From Kribbella antibiotica (GTDB taxonomy: Bacteria; Actinomycetota; Actinomycetes; Propionibacteriales; Kribbellaceae), in contig NZ_SMKX01000079.1 in NCBI RefSeq assembly GCF_004349055.1, positions 1 through 37,649 of the forward strand: a DNA stretch of 37,649 nt, in the 5' to 3' direction. The translations under genes and the position numbers were made by a program. The notes beneath the pieces were generated by a model that made no database searches, was not told where the DNA came from, and was given only the letters and a program-made list of their open reading frames with translations. Of the stretch, positions 1-7,634 are shown in pieces (the first letter of the stretch is position 1; each line of letters starts with the position of its first letter).

Positions 1-78
1 CCGAACCTGGAAGTTAAGCCCTTCAGCGCCGATGGTACTGCGACCGGGAGGTCGTGGGAGAGTAGGACGCCGCCGGAC
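1..78 (+). rRNA. rrf: 5S ribosomal RNA, 3' part
   Basis: The window opens inside a 5S rRNA gene. The stretch from CCGAACCTGGAAGTTAAG through GGGAGAGTAGGACGCCGCC is the conserved 3' two thirds of bacterial 5S rRNA, including loop B/helix III and the closing helix I strand. The 5' part lies outside the window. A strong terminator follows directly, so this is the end of an rRNA operon. The exact 3' end (about 78-80) is estimated from the usual actinobacterial 5S end. Confidence 0.93.
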
Positions 79-87
79 ATTCACACT

Positions 88-139
88 GTTAAGGGCCACC
101 CCACTGGGGTGGCCCTTAACATTTGTCTGGCCTTTTTTT
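88..139 (+). terminator. Intrinsic terminator of the rRNA operon
   Basis: A perfect 15-bp stem (88-102 with 106-120) closes a 3-nt loop. It is followed 12 nt later by a run of seven T residues (133-139). It stands just after the 5S gene and ends the rRNA transcript. The distance to the T-run is longer than in a textbook terminator, but the stem is very stable. Confidence 0.9.
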
Positions 140-218
140 CGCTGCACCGAACCTCTCGAGCGATGCTCGCCAGGTGGGCTCCGGACCTCTCGATGAGGGT
201 CTGAGGGGCACGGGGCGC

Positions 219-257
219 TAGATTAGTGCGGTTACCCCGCACTTAGCATCGAAGGAG
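219..257 (+). promoter_or_regulatory. Candidate promoter, leader hairpin and RBS for the TPR gene
   Basis: TAGATT at 219-224 fits the actinobacterial -10 pattern TAnnnT; I see no good -35 at 16-18 bp. A small stem (GTGCGG 226-231 with CCGCAC 237-242) follows in the leader, and a strong ribosome binding site GAAGGAG lies at 251-257, 5 nt before the GTG start at 263. The stretch 140-218 shows nothing else recognisable. Confidence 0.4.
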
Positions 258-262
258 TCACT

Positions 263-2569
263 GTGGCTACGCCACCTCGCAATCCCCGATCCGGCTCGGG
301 GGACCGTCGCGGTTCCTCCGGGGGCAGCGGTCGTTCCGGTCGTAGCAGCGGTGGGGGACGTTCCGAATCCGGTGACAGTTCCGGCGGTCAGCGGTCCGGT
401 CCTGGTGGTGGCTCGAGCTTCGGTGGGCGCTCTGGATCCAGTGGCGGTTCGAGCGGCGGATCCGGTGGCGGCTACAGCGGCAACCGTTCTGGTGGCGGTA
501 GCTCGAGCGGTGGCTCGGGGTACAGCGGCAACCGGTCCGGTGGCGGCTCTGGTGGTTCTGGTGGCGCCGGCGGCGGTGGACAGCGGAGTTCCGGTGGTTA
601 CCGGGGCCCGTCGAACCGTGGCGACAGCCCGCGGACAGGCGCTCCGCGGAGCGCACCGCGCAGTGGTGGCGATCGTGACGAGCCGCGTACCGAGAACAGG
701 CGTGGATTCGCCGGCTCCCGTGGTGACGACAAGGGTCGCCGTGATCCGTTCGGTGGCCAACTGGCCGGCCGTGACGACCGCGGTGGTGACAACCGCTCCG
801 GTGGAGACAGCCGTTCCGGCGGAGACAGCCGTTCGGGCGGTTACCGTCGCGACGACCGTTCGACTGGTGGCGACCGCGGTGGTTATAACCGCGACGACCG
901 TTCCAGTGGCGGCGAGCGCGGCGGCTACAACCGTGACAACCGTACTACTGGTGACAACCGCTCTTCCGGTGGCGACCGCGGTGGTTACAACCGCGACGAC
1001 CGTTCCGGTGGCGGCGACCGCGGTGGTTACAGCCGTCCTGCTGGTGGTGGCGGTTACAACCGTGATGACCGGCCGGCGCGTGATGACCGAGGTGGCTACA
1101 ACCGGGACACGCGACCTGCTCGCGATGACCGTGGTGCAGCCCGTAGCGAGCGTCCGGCGCGCGACGACCGCGGTGGATACAACCGCGACGACCGCTCCAG
1201 CGGCGGCGGCAGCCGTCCCACCAGCGGCGGCTACAACCGTGACGACCGTTCCAGCGGCGGCGGCAGCCGTCCTGCCGGTGGCGGCTACAACCGTGACGAC
1301 CGCTCCAGCGGTGGCTACAGCCGTCCCGCTGGTGGCAGCAGTTACAACCGTGATGACCGTTCTGGTGGCGGCTACAACCGGGACGCGCGACCCGCTCGCG
1401 ACGACCGTGGCCCGGCGCGTGACGACCGCGGTGCGGCCCGTCCGGCGCGGGATGACCGTGCCCCCTCGACCGGTGGCTTCCGCCGGGACGACCGTGGCGA
1501 GGGCCGGCGCGATCAGCGCTCGGCGCCGTCGCGGGATGACCGTGGAGGCGCTCGCGGTCCGGCTCGCAGTGCAGGGCCGGCGCGCGGTGAGCGTGGCGCC
1601 TTCAAGCGCGACGATCGCGGTGGACGTGACGACCGGCGCGGTGGACCGCGTCGGGATGACGAAGAGAAGGTCGGTCCGCGTCGCGACGACCCGGTAATTC
1701 CTGAGGGGATCACTGGGGCGGAGCTGGATCGCGGTGTGAAGGCCGAGCTGCGCTCATTGCCGCGCAGCCTGGCCGACCTGGTCGCCCAGCACCTGGTGGC
1801 GTCCGGTCAGATCCTGGACGACGACCCGGAGCTTGCGTACCTGCACGCTAAGACGGCTCGTCGGCTCGCTGCCCGTCTGGGCGGTGTCCGCGAGGCTGTG
1901 GCCATCACGGCGTACCTGGCTGAGCACTACGCGGAGGCGCTGACCGAGTTCCGCGCCGTACGGCGGATGACAGGGAACCATGAAGTCCTGGCCATGATGG
2001 CTGACTGCGAGCGTGCGCTCGGGCGGCCGGAGAAGGCGCTGGCGCTGGCCGAGGACAAGCACGTGTGGGACCTGTCTGAGCCGACGAAGATCGAGCTGTT
2101 GATCGTGACGGCCGGCGCGCGGCGTGACCTGGGCCAGACGGCTGCCGCGATCCAGATCCTCGAGGTGCCGGAGCTGACCAAGCGCACCCGGGCGGACTGG
2201 TTGCCGCGACTGCGTTACGCGTACGCCGACGCGCTGGCGGCCTCCAACCGTACCGAGGAAGCCCTCGTGTGGTTCCACCGCGCTGCTGGTGCCGACGCTG
2301 ACGGTTCCACCGGAGCTGCTGAGCGGGCTGCCGAGCTCGAAGGCCTCGAGTTCACCGACCTCGACGAGGACCTCGAGGACGCTGACCGCACAGAGAACGG
2401 CAAGCCGGCCGAGACCGAGACGGTCCTGGAGGTCGACGAGGTCGACAACGAGGACGACTTCGGCGACCTGGACGAAGATGACGACGACGATGACGACGAT
2501 GACGACGAGCAGGACGAGGTCGTCACCGAGGTTGTCGCCGAGGACAAGCCGGAGAAATCCGAGCAGTAG
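263..2569 (+). CDS. TPR-like protein with long Gly/Arg/Tyr-rich disordered N-terminus
   Basis: 768 aa in three parts. Residues 1 to about 480 are low complexity: first Gly/Ser-rich, then Arg/Asp/Gly-rich with ten YNRD boxes. Residues about 480-690 are a helical, TPR-like domain matching the actinobacterial Rv1691 family. From about 694 to the end the chain is acidic and includes ten Asp in a row. Rv1691 itself is much shorter, so the N-terminal region is a lineage-specific extension. A GTG start is chosen because GAAGGAG lies 5 nt upstream. The positive N-terminus and negative C-terminus suggest self-association or nucleic-acid binding, which is inference; the molecular role is unknown. It is followed by a clear terminator and so is probably transcribed alone. 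G+C-rich repeats make several other frames appear open. Confidence 0.9.
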   Translation: MATPPRNPRSGSGDRRGSSGGSGRSGRSSGGGRSESGDSSGGQRSGPGGGSSFGGRSGSSGGSSGGSGGGYSGNRSGGGSSSGGSGYSGNRSGGGSGGSGGAGGGGQRSSGGYRGPSNRGDSPRTGAPRSAPRSGGDRDEPRTENRRGFAGSRGDDKGRRDPFGGQLAGRDDRGGDNRSGGDSRSGGDSRSGGYRRDDRSTGGDRGGYNRDDRSSGGERGGYNRDNRTTGDNRSSGGDRGGYNRDDRSGGGDRGGYSRPAGGGGYNRDDRPARDDRGGYNRDTRPARDDRGAARSERPARDDRGGYNRDDRSSGGGSRPTSGGYNRDDRSSGGGSRPAGGGYNRDDRSSGGYSRPAGGSSYNRDDRSGGGYNRDARPARDDRGPARDDRGAARPARDDRAPSTGGFRRDDRGEGRRDQRSAPSRDDRGGARGPARSAGPARGERGAFKRDDRGGRDDRRGGPRRDDEEKVGPRRDDPVIPEGITGAELDRGVKAELRSLPRSLADLVAQHLVASGQILDDDPELAYLHAKTARRLAARLGGVREAVAITAYLAEHYAEALTEFRAVRRMTGNHEVLAMMADCERALGRPEKALALAEDKHVWDLSEPTKIELLIVTAGARRDLGQTAAAIQILEVPELTKRTRADWLPRLRYAYADALAASNRTEEALVWFHRAAGADADGSTGAAERAAELEGLEFTDLDEDLEDADRTENGKPAETETVLEVDEVDNEDDFGDLDEDDDDDDDDDDEQDEVVTEVVAEDKPEKSEQ
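881..1386 (+). repeat. Degenerate coding repeats (GGYNRDDRSSGG type)
   Basis: About 0.5 kb of imperfect in-frame repeats inside the TPR gene. The unit is GGYNRDDR plus a Ser/Gly or Pro/Ala/Arg spacer. YNRD occurs ten times, with variants YNRDNR, YNRDTR and YNRDAR. Spacers alternate between SSGGGSRP and PARDDRG types. The variable spacing suggests growth by unequal recombination or slippage with the reading frame kept. Confidence 0.8.
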
Positions 2570-2587
2570 AACGAAGCTGTACTGACG

Positions 2588-2617
2588 AAGCCGCCGGGCA
2601 AACCCCGGCGGCTTTTT
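2588..2617 (+). terminator. Intrinsic terminator after the TPR gene
   Basis: A perfect 11-bp GC-rich stem (2588-2598 with 2604-2614) closes the loop CAAAC, and a T-run spans 2613-2617. It lies 18 nt after the TAG stop. It separates the TPR gene from the CHAD gene. Confidence 0.92.
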
Positions 2618-2680
2618 CATGGGCCGAGACGACTCGCGTGAAACTGATCCCGCGTTCGGCAAGCCCGGGAGAATGGTGCG

Positions 2681-3535
2681 ATGGGTGCAAGCGTGAGGCT
2701 GCTGGAGGCGGAGACGCCCGTTGAGGTGCTGGTCGGGAACGCACTCGCCAAGGGAGCCCGAAGGCTCCGGCGCGCAGTGCTGATGGTGGAGAAGGGCGAG
2801 GACGACGCCATTCACCAGGTACGCGTCTCTTGCCGGCGTCTGCGCAGCAACCTGAAGCTCTTCAAGGGCTTCCTGGCGGGGGAGTGGCCCGCAGACCTCC
2901 GGAGCGAACTCTCGGCGCTGGCGAACGCCTGTGGCGAGGCGCGGGATCTCGAAGTGATCGCGGATCTGGTCAAAGAGACCGCGAACAGCGAAGACAGACC
3001 GGAACACGTCGAGCAGATCGTGCAGACCCTGACCGCCGGGCTGGAGCTGGCTGCGGCGCGGTCGGCCGAGGTGGTGGCCAGTGAGCGCACCACCTCCCTC
3101 ATCCGCGCGCTGGAGACGGCAGCCGCGGCGCCGGGGCTCAAGCGGAAGGCCGCCAAGCCCTGTGGCGAGGTGCTGCCCGACCTGCTGGACAGCGCCGTAC
3201 GGGTGTTTGCTGGGGAGGCGGACAAGCTGCAGCCGTGGACGCAGGACGACGACTGGCATGAGGTGCGGTTGCTGGCGAAGCGGATGCGGTACGCCGCTGA
3301 CACCTGCGCGACTGTGCTTGGCGATGAGGCCAAGGCAACTGCCGTCCAGGCGGCCAAGTACCAGGAGCTGCTTGGGCAGCACCAGGATCAGTGCGCCGCG
3401 GCTGATGCGCTGACCGGACTCGTGGCGACCGCCGAGCCGGAGCTGGCGTTCACGCTCGGCCGGCTGGTTGAGAGGCATCGAGCGGCCCGGAAGCCGCTGC
3501 GGGAGGAGTTCCTGGGGCTGTACCACCGCTCTTGA
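2681..3535 (+). CDS. CHAD domain-containing protein
   Basis: 284 aa. The N-terminal half carries the CHAD signature with the conserved His in IHQVRVSCRRLRSNLKLF (about residues 46-63) and many Arg/Lys residues. A second His/Arg cluster lies around EVRLLAKRMRYAAD (about 196-209). CHAD domains are helical bundles known to bind polyphosphate and often accompany CYTH triphosphatases; no CYTH domain is fused or adjacent here. The ATG at 2681 has GGGAG about 10 nt upstream. The final TGA lies inside the TTGACA of the next gene's promoter, so the two units are physically interlocked but probably transcribed separately. Confidence 0.88.
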   Translation: MGASVRLLEAETPVEVLVGNALAKGARRLRRAVLMVEKGEDDAIHQVRVSCRRLRSNLKLFKGFLAGEWPADLRSELSALANACGEARDLEVIADLVKETANSEDRPEHVEQIVQTLTAGLELAAARSAEVVASERTTSLIRALETAAAAPGLKRKAAKPCGEVLPDLLDSAVRVFAGEADKLQPWTQDDDWHEVRLLAKRMRYAADTCATVLGDEAKATAVQAAKYQELLGQHQDQCAAADALTGLVATAEPELAFTLGRLVERHRAARKPLREEFLGLYHRS

Positions 3536-3571
3536 CAACCTGATCTGCCGGTTATACATGTATATACATGT
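3532..3571 (+). promoter_or_regulatory. Promoter and palindromic GntR operator over the start codon
   Basis: A consensus -35 TTGACA (3532-3537) lies 15 bp before TATACA (3553-3558). A perfect 16-bp palindrome ACATGTATATACATGT spans 3556-3571 and includes the ATG start (3568-3570). The same bases form a 10-bp-phased direct repeat of TATACATG (3553-3560 and 3563-3570). The core TGTATATACA matches the GT-N-TA-N-AC style sites of HutC-type GntR regulators. No ribosome binding site exists upstream, so the mRNA is probably leaderless. Autoregulation by the encoded GntR protein is a strong inference. Confidence 0.75.
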
Positions 3572-4272
3572 CTGAACAGGTAGGTCGCTCGAAGCGATCC
3601 CAACTGGTCACCGAGCTCGCCACCGACATCCGGGCGGGCCGGCTGGCGCATGGTGAGCGGTTGCCGGGGGAGAACCAGCTCGCGACCCGCTACCAGGTCT
3701 CCCGCGGCACGGTCCGGAGCGCGCTGGCGGAGCTGCAGCGGCGGGAGTTGATCGCTACCGAGTCCGGCGTCGGGTCGTTCGTGACGTTCGACGGGAAGCC
3801 GCTTGACCAGCAGGTCGGCTGGGCCCGTGCACTGGCTGAGGGCGGCGCTGATGTCGGCACTGAACTGCTGGGCATCGTCAGCGGTGGCGATCCGGCGATT
3901 GAGGAGCAGTACGGCGCTGTAGTGACTGTACGGCGGTTGCGTCGTTCGGATGGTCACCCGGTGTCGATCGAGGTCTCCGCGCTGCCGGCTGTCGGCGCAC
4001 TGGTCGATCTACCCAGCACAGGGCTGGTCGACGGCTCGATCACCGCCACCCTGCGATCAGTTGGCCGGGTCGGGAGTGGCGGTGAGCAGTGGATCTCGGT
4101 TGAGCCGCTGGACGTTGTTGACGCCGCGCTGCTCGACCGCACACCCGGTGAGCTGTTCCTGCGGGCGGTTCGGGTCACTCTCGACCAGGACGGTGCCCTG
4201 GTTGAGCACGTGGTGAGTCTGCTGGATCCACAGCGGTTCCGGTTCCACCTGAGCTTCCCGGCGGGCCGATGA
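3568..4272 (+). CDS. GntR family regulator, HutC subfamily (UTRA domain)
   Basis: 234 aa. Residues about 8-75 form the GntR winged helix: GERLPGENQLATRYQVSRGT is the typical recognition region. Residues about 85-230 form a UTRA ligand-binding domain, ending in the usual HVVSLLDPQRFRFHL strand. Such proteins are repressors released by a small molecule, commonly a sugar phosphate or nucleoside-type compound. The start ATG sits inside a perfect palindrome and has no Shine-Dalgarno, implying leaderless, self-regulated expression. Its stop overlaps the next start (ATGA), so it heads the hydrolase-permease-kinase operon. The E. coli counterpart in an operon of like content would be YegW. The ligand is unknown. 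Confidence 0.93.
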   Translation: MSEQVGRSKRSQLVTELATDIRAGRLAHGERLPGENQLATRYQVSRGTVRSALAELQRRELIATESGVGSFVTFDGKPLDQQVGWARALAEGGADVGTELLGIVSGGDPAIEEQYGAVVTVRRLRRSDGHPVSIEVSALPAVGALVDLPSTGLVDGSITATLRSVGRVGSGGEQWISVEPLDVVDAALLDRTPGELFLRAVRVTLDQDGALVEHVVSLLDPQRFRFHLSFPAGR

Positions 4273-5285
4273 GCACCCGGGACCGGGCGCTGGGCGCCCT
4301 GTACGGACTGGCGATCGGGGACGCGCTGGGGATGCCCGCCCAGTCGCTGTCCCGTGCCAACATCGCACTCCGGTATGGCGTTGTCGATCGGCTCCTGCCC
4401 GGGGCGCCGGACCAGCCGATCGCACCGAACATGCCGGCTGGGACGATCACCGACGACACCGAGCAAGCGCTCCTACTTGCTGACCTGCTGGTGGCTGGCA
4501 ACGGCCGTGTGGATCCGCATGCGTTCGCCGGAGCCCTGCAGGCCTGGGAACAGGACATGATCCGCCGAGGCTCGCTGGACCTGCTCGGCCCCTCCACCAA
4601 ACGCGCCCTGGACCGTCTGGCCGCGGGGGAGCCCGCTGAGCAGACCGGCCGAGACGGTACGACGAATGGCGCGGCCATGCGCGTAGCGCCAGTCGGCATC
4701 GCCTACGCCGGCGACGGCCTGCTCGACGCCGTACTCGAGTCCTGCGTGGTGACGCACAACACCGGACTGGGTATTGGTGCTGCGGCTGCGGTGGCGGCCG
4801 CTGTGTCGGCTGGTGTCGGCGGAGCAGACCTGCCCACTGCTGTGGCCGCTGCGGAGGACGCGGCACAAGCAGGTGGCCAGCGGGGGCATTGGGTTGCGGG
4901 CGGCCGCATCGCAGAGCGACTGCGCTGGGTGCGCGGATGGGCCCGTGGGCTGACACCTGACGAGCTGGTCCCGGCCATCGACGAAGTTGTCGGTACGTCG
5001 GTTGCTGCGAACGAGTCCGTCATTGCGGCGTTCGCCTTGATCGAGGTGCTCGGGACGGACGTCCGGGCTGCGCTCACCGCGGCCGCATCACTCGGTGGGG
5101 ACACCGACACGATCGCTGCGATCTGTGGCGCCGTACTGGGTGCACACCATGGCGTGTCCGGGCTGCCGAGCGATCTGCTCGACCAGGTCCGGCGCGTCAA
5201 TCGTCTTGACCTCGATGCGACTGCCGACGGTCTGCTCGCACTGCGCGCTACTGAAGGAGGCCAGCATGGCCACCGACACATCTGA
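4269..5285 (+). CDS. ADP-ribosylglycohydrolase family protein (YegU-like)
   Basis: 338 aa, the full length of the DraG/ARH fold. The metal-binding residues are visible: TDDT at residues 61-64 and GGDTDT with D278 and D280, the pair that holds the two Mg ions. The N-terminal GALYGLAIGDALGMPAQ is also family-typical. Members cleave N-glycosidic bonds to ribose in ADP-ribosyl-proteins or small ADP-ribosyl/nucleoside compounds. With a nucleobase-type permease and a sugar kinase as partners, a small-molecule substrate is more likely than a protein one (inference). It starts at an ATGA overlap with the regulator and runs 20 bp into the permease gene. Confidence 0.92.
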   Translation: MSTRDRALGALYGLAIGDALGMPAQSLSRANIALRYGVVDRLLPGAPDQPIAPNMPAGTITDDTEQALLLADLLVAGNGRVDPHAFAGALQAWEQDMIRRGSLDLLGPSTKRALDRLAAGEPAEQTGRDGTTNGAAMRVAPVGIAYAGDGLLDAVLESCVVTHNTGLGIGAAAAVAAAVSAGVGGADLPTAVAAAEDAAQAGGQRGHWVAGGRIAERLRWVRGWARGLTPDELVPAIDEVVGTSVAANESVIAAFALIEVLGTDVRAALTAAASLGGDTDTIAAICGAVLGAHHGVSGLPSDLLDQVRRVNRLDLDATADGLLALRATEGGQHGHRHI

Positions 5286-6738
5286 CACAGCCGTCGCCCT
5301 GAAAAGCGAGTCCACGCTAGAGAATCGGGGTATCGAGCCGGTACCGGTCGCCGAGCGCGACGGCCGGCCCGGTCAACTCTTCTGGGTCTGGTTCGCTGCG
5401 AACATCTCCATCCTCGGACTGCCGCTCGGTGCGACGCTGGTCGCGATGGGGATGACGGTCTGGCAGGCCGTCATCGCAGCGGTCGTCGGGGCGGTTGGCT
5501 CGTTTGCGATCGTCGGTGCGATCTCCATAGCCGGTCGCCGCGGTGGTGCGCCCGGACTGACGCTGTCGCGCGCGACATTCGGTGCCCGCGGCAACATCGG
5601 CCCGACTCTGGTCTCGCTGCTGTCCAGGCTGGGCTGGGAAACCGTGAACACGACGACTGCCGCGTTCGCGCTGCTCTCGCTCGCCACGATCCTGTTCGGC
5701 ACCAGTCCGGCGGCCAAGGACCATCCGGTACTCACGGTCATCGCAATCGCCGTGTTTGAGCTACTGACCGTGCTGGTCGCCGGACTCGGCCACGCGTTCC
5801 TTGTCGCGGTGCAGCGGTGGGCGACCTGGGTGTTCGGCGCTCTCAACCTCGTAGTCGGTGCGTTCCTGGTGGCGACTATCGACTGGTCGGCTGTTGGTGC
5901 AGCCTCGCCCGCTCCGGTCGGCGTACTCATCGCTGGCGTCGGTGTGATCGCAGCAGGGACTGGAATCGGCTGGGCGAATGCATCGGCCGACATGTCCCGC
6001 TATCAGGCGCCGACTGTGCGAGCTGGCTCGCTGGTGCTGTCCGCTGCGGCCGGTGCGGGCATTCCGCTGGTGCTGCTGATCTCACTGGGCAGCCTGCTCG
6101 CTGCAGGTGATCCCACGCTGGCTGATGCGGGTGATCCGGTCGCTGTGATCCGCGCGATGCTGCCGACCTGGATGGCGGTTCCCTACCTGATCGCTGCGTT
6201 CGGTGGACTGCTGCTGTCCAACCACCTGTCGGTCTACTCGGCCGGACTCACCACGCTGACGCTTGGCGTCAAGGTCCGGCGGGTGTACGCGGTGGTCGTC
6301 GACGTGACCGTCACGTTCGCCGGGGCGATCTACTTCCTGCTGATCGCGGACGGGTTCTACGGGCCGTTCATCGCGTTCATCAGCGCACTGGCCGTACCGA
6401 TCACTGCGTGGGTCGGAGTGTTCGCGGTCGACATGCTCCGCCGCCATCACTATGACCCGGACGCTCTGCTGGACACCCGCCGTACGAGCGCCTACTGGTA
6501 CCGCGGAGGTGTTGCCTGGCGGGCGTTTGGGGCCTGGGCGCTGGCCATTGTGGTCGGCTACCTGTTTGCGACGCTCGGGCCCGCAGCGGACCCATGGTTC
6601 ACCGGACCATTGGCGGACACCTGGTTTGGGGAGAACGGGTTGGCGTGGGTGATCACCTTCGTCGTCGGAGCCGGCTTGTACGCCGCACTCGGTGGCGCGC
6701 GACCGGTCCCCGGCGTACCGCTGGAGGTGGCCGAGTGA
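5266..6738 (+). CDS. NCS1 family nucleobase/nucleoside permease
   Basis: 490 aa, about 12 transmembrane helices, of the purine-cytosine permease type (NCS1). The N-terminal stretch FWVWFAANISILGLPLG and the helix with GRRGGAPGLTLSRATFGARG are typical. The family imports cytosine, purines, allantoin, hydantoins or thiamine-like rings with Na+ or H+. The ATG at 5266 is chosen because AAGGAGG lies at 5254-5260; the open frame extends further upstream but only inside the hydrolase gene. It stands where E. coli yeg has YegT, an unrelated MFS nucleoside carrier. The substrate is probably a nucleoside or a modified base-ribose compound, which is inferred from neighbours only. Confidence 0.92.
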   Translation: MATDTSDTAVALKSESTLENRGIEPVPVAERDGRPGQLFWVWFAANISILGLPLGATLVAMGMTVWQAVIAAVVGAVGSFAIVGAISIAGRRGGAPGLTLSRATFGARGNIGPTLVSLLSRLGWETVNTTTAAFALLSLATILFGTSPAAKDHPVLTVIAIAVFELLTVLVAGLGHAFLVAVQRWATWVFGALNLVVGAFLVATIDWSAVGAASPAPVGVLIAGVGVIAAGTGIGWANASADMSRYQAPTVRAGSLVLSAAAGAGIPLVLLISLGSLLAAGDPTLADAGDPVAVIRAMLPTWMAVPYLIAAFGGLLLSNHLSVYSAGLTTLTLGVKVRRVYAVVVDVTVTFAGAIYFLLIADGFYGPFIAFISALAVPITAWVGVFAVDMLRRHHYDPDALLDTRRTSAYWYRGGVAWRAFGAWALAIVVGYLFATLGPAADPWFTGPLADTWFGENGLAWVITFVVGAGLYAALGGARPVPGVPLEVAE

Positions 6739-7634
6739 GCGGGCGACTGGTTCACACCGGACAGGTCGTCATCGACCTCGTCATGCAGGTGCCTGCGCTG
6801 CCGCCGGTCGGTGGTGACGTGCTGGCGCTGTCCACGGTCGAGTACGTCGGTGGTGGCTTCAACGTGATGGCCGCCGCAGCGCGAGCCGGGGCAACGGTTG
6901 TCTACGCCGGCGGGCATGGCGCTGGCACGCGTGGTGATCGCGTGCGCGCTGAGCTCGCTGCCGAGGGTGTGACGATCTCCCAGCCCATCACCGCCTCCAT
7001 AGACACTGGGGTGTGCGTGGTGCTGCTCGACAACACCGGGGAGCGCACTTTTGTTACTGGCAGCGGAGCCGAGACCGCTGTGGGTGAACCACTGGCGGAC
7101 CTGGCAGCCGCAGACATCGGATACGTCTCCGGCTACAGCCTGGTGGTTCCGGAGAAAGCCGAGCAGGTGTTGGCGATGCAGGGTGGTGCACTGCTCGTCG
7201 ACCCCGGTCCATTGGTCGCAGACATCGCCCCGGACATCTGGGCGCGGACGATGGCTCGCACTGCGGTGCTGAGCTGTAACGACCGCGAGGCGCAGTTGCT
7301 GACTGGACAGCCTGACCCCATCGAGGCGGCGCGGACGCTGGCCAGCCAGCTCCCGCCAGGGGCAGTGGTCGTGGTGCGCACAGGCGCCGCCGGGTGCGTT
7401 GTGGCGCGCGATGGCAAGGCAGAGGTGGTGCCGAGCATCGTTGTCGATGTGGTGGATACCAATGGTGCCGGTGACGCCCACTGTGGAGTATTCGCAGCCG
7501 AGCTACTGCATGGAGCTGACGTGCTGGAGGCAGCACGCCGTGCCAACATCGCAGCAGCAGTCGCCGTCACGCGCAGTGGTCCGGCAACAGCACCGACCCG
7601 CGCTGAGGTGGACGCGCTAGAGCGTGCGGAATAG
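6735..7634 (+). CDS. PfkB family carbohydrate/nucleoside kinase (YegV-like)
   Basis: 299 aa, ribokinase fold. The N-terminal GGGFNVMAAAARAGA is PfkB motif 1, and DTNGAGDAHCG near the C-terminus is motif 2 with the catalytic base D247. The GTG start at 6735 overlaps the permease stop (GTGA) and has GGAGG at 6723-6727. The family phosphorylates ribose, nucleosides, pseudouridine and related sugars. The likely job is to trap the sugar or nucleoside released by the upstream hydrolase. Its 3' end overlaps the convergent DUF1015 gene by 18 bp. No terminator hairpin is seen there. Confidence 0.92.
   Translation: MSGRLVHTGQVVIDLVMQVPALPPVGGDVLALSTVEYVGGGFNVMAAAARAGATVVYAGGHGAGTRGDRVRAELAAEGVTISQPITASIDTGVCVVLLDNTGERTFVTGSGAETAVGEPLADLAAADIGYVSGYSLVVPEKAEQVLAMQGGALLVDPGPLVADIAPDIWARTMARTAVLSCNDREAQLLTGQPDPIEAARTLASQLPPGAVVVVRTGAAGCVVARDGKAEVVPSIVVDVVDTNGAGDAHCGVFAAELLHGADVLEAARRANIAAAVAVTRSGPATAPTRAEVDALERAE

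Noticed and set aside
351..1697. A 448-aa second plus-strand frame inside the TPR gene
   Set aside because: It is a shifted reading of the Gly/Arg repeats (Val/Thr/Ala-rich), with no RBS and no homology.
1754..3559. A 601-aa open frame on the minus strand opposite the TPR and CHAD genes
   Set aside because: It is the mirror of two well-supported genes, crosses a clear terminator, and has no recognisable motif. Long antisense frames are expected at this G+C content.
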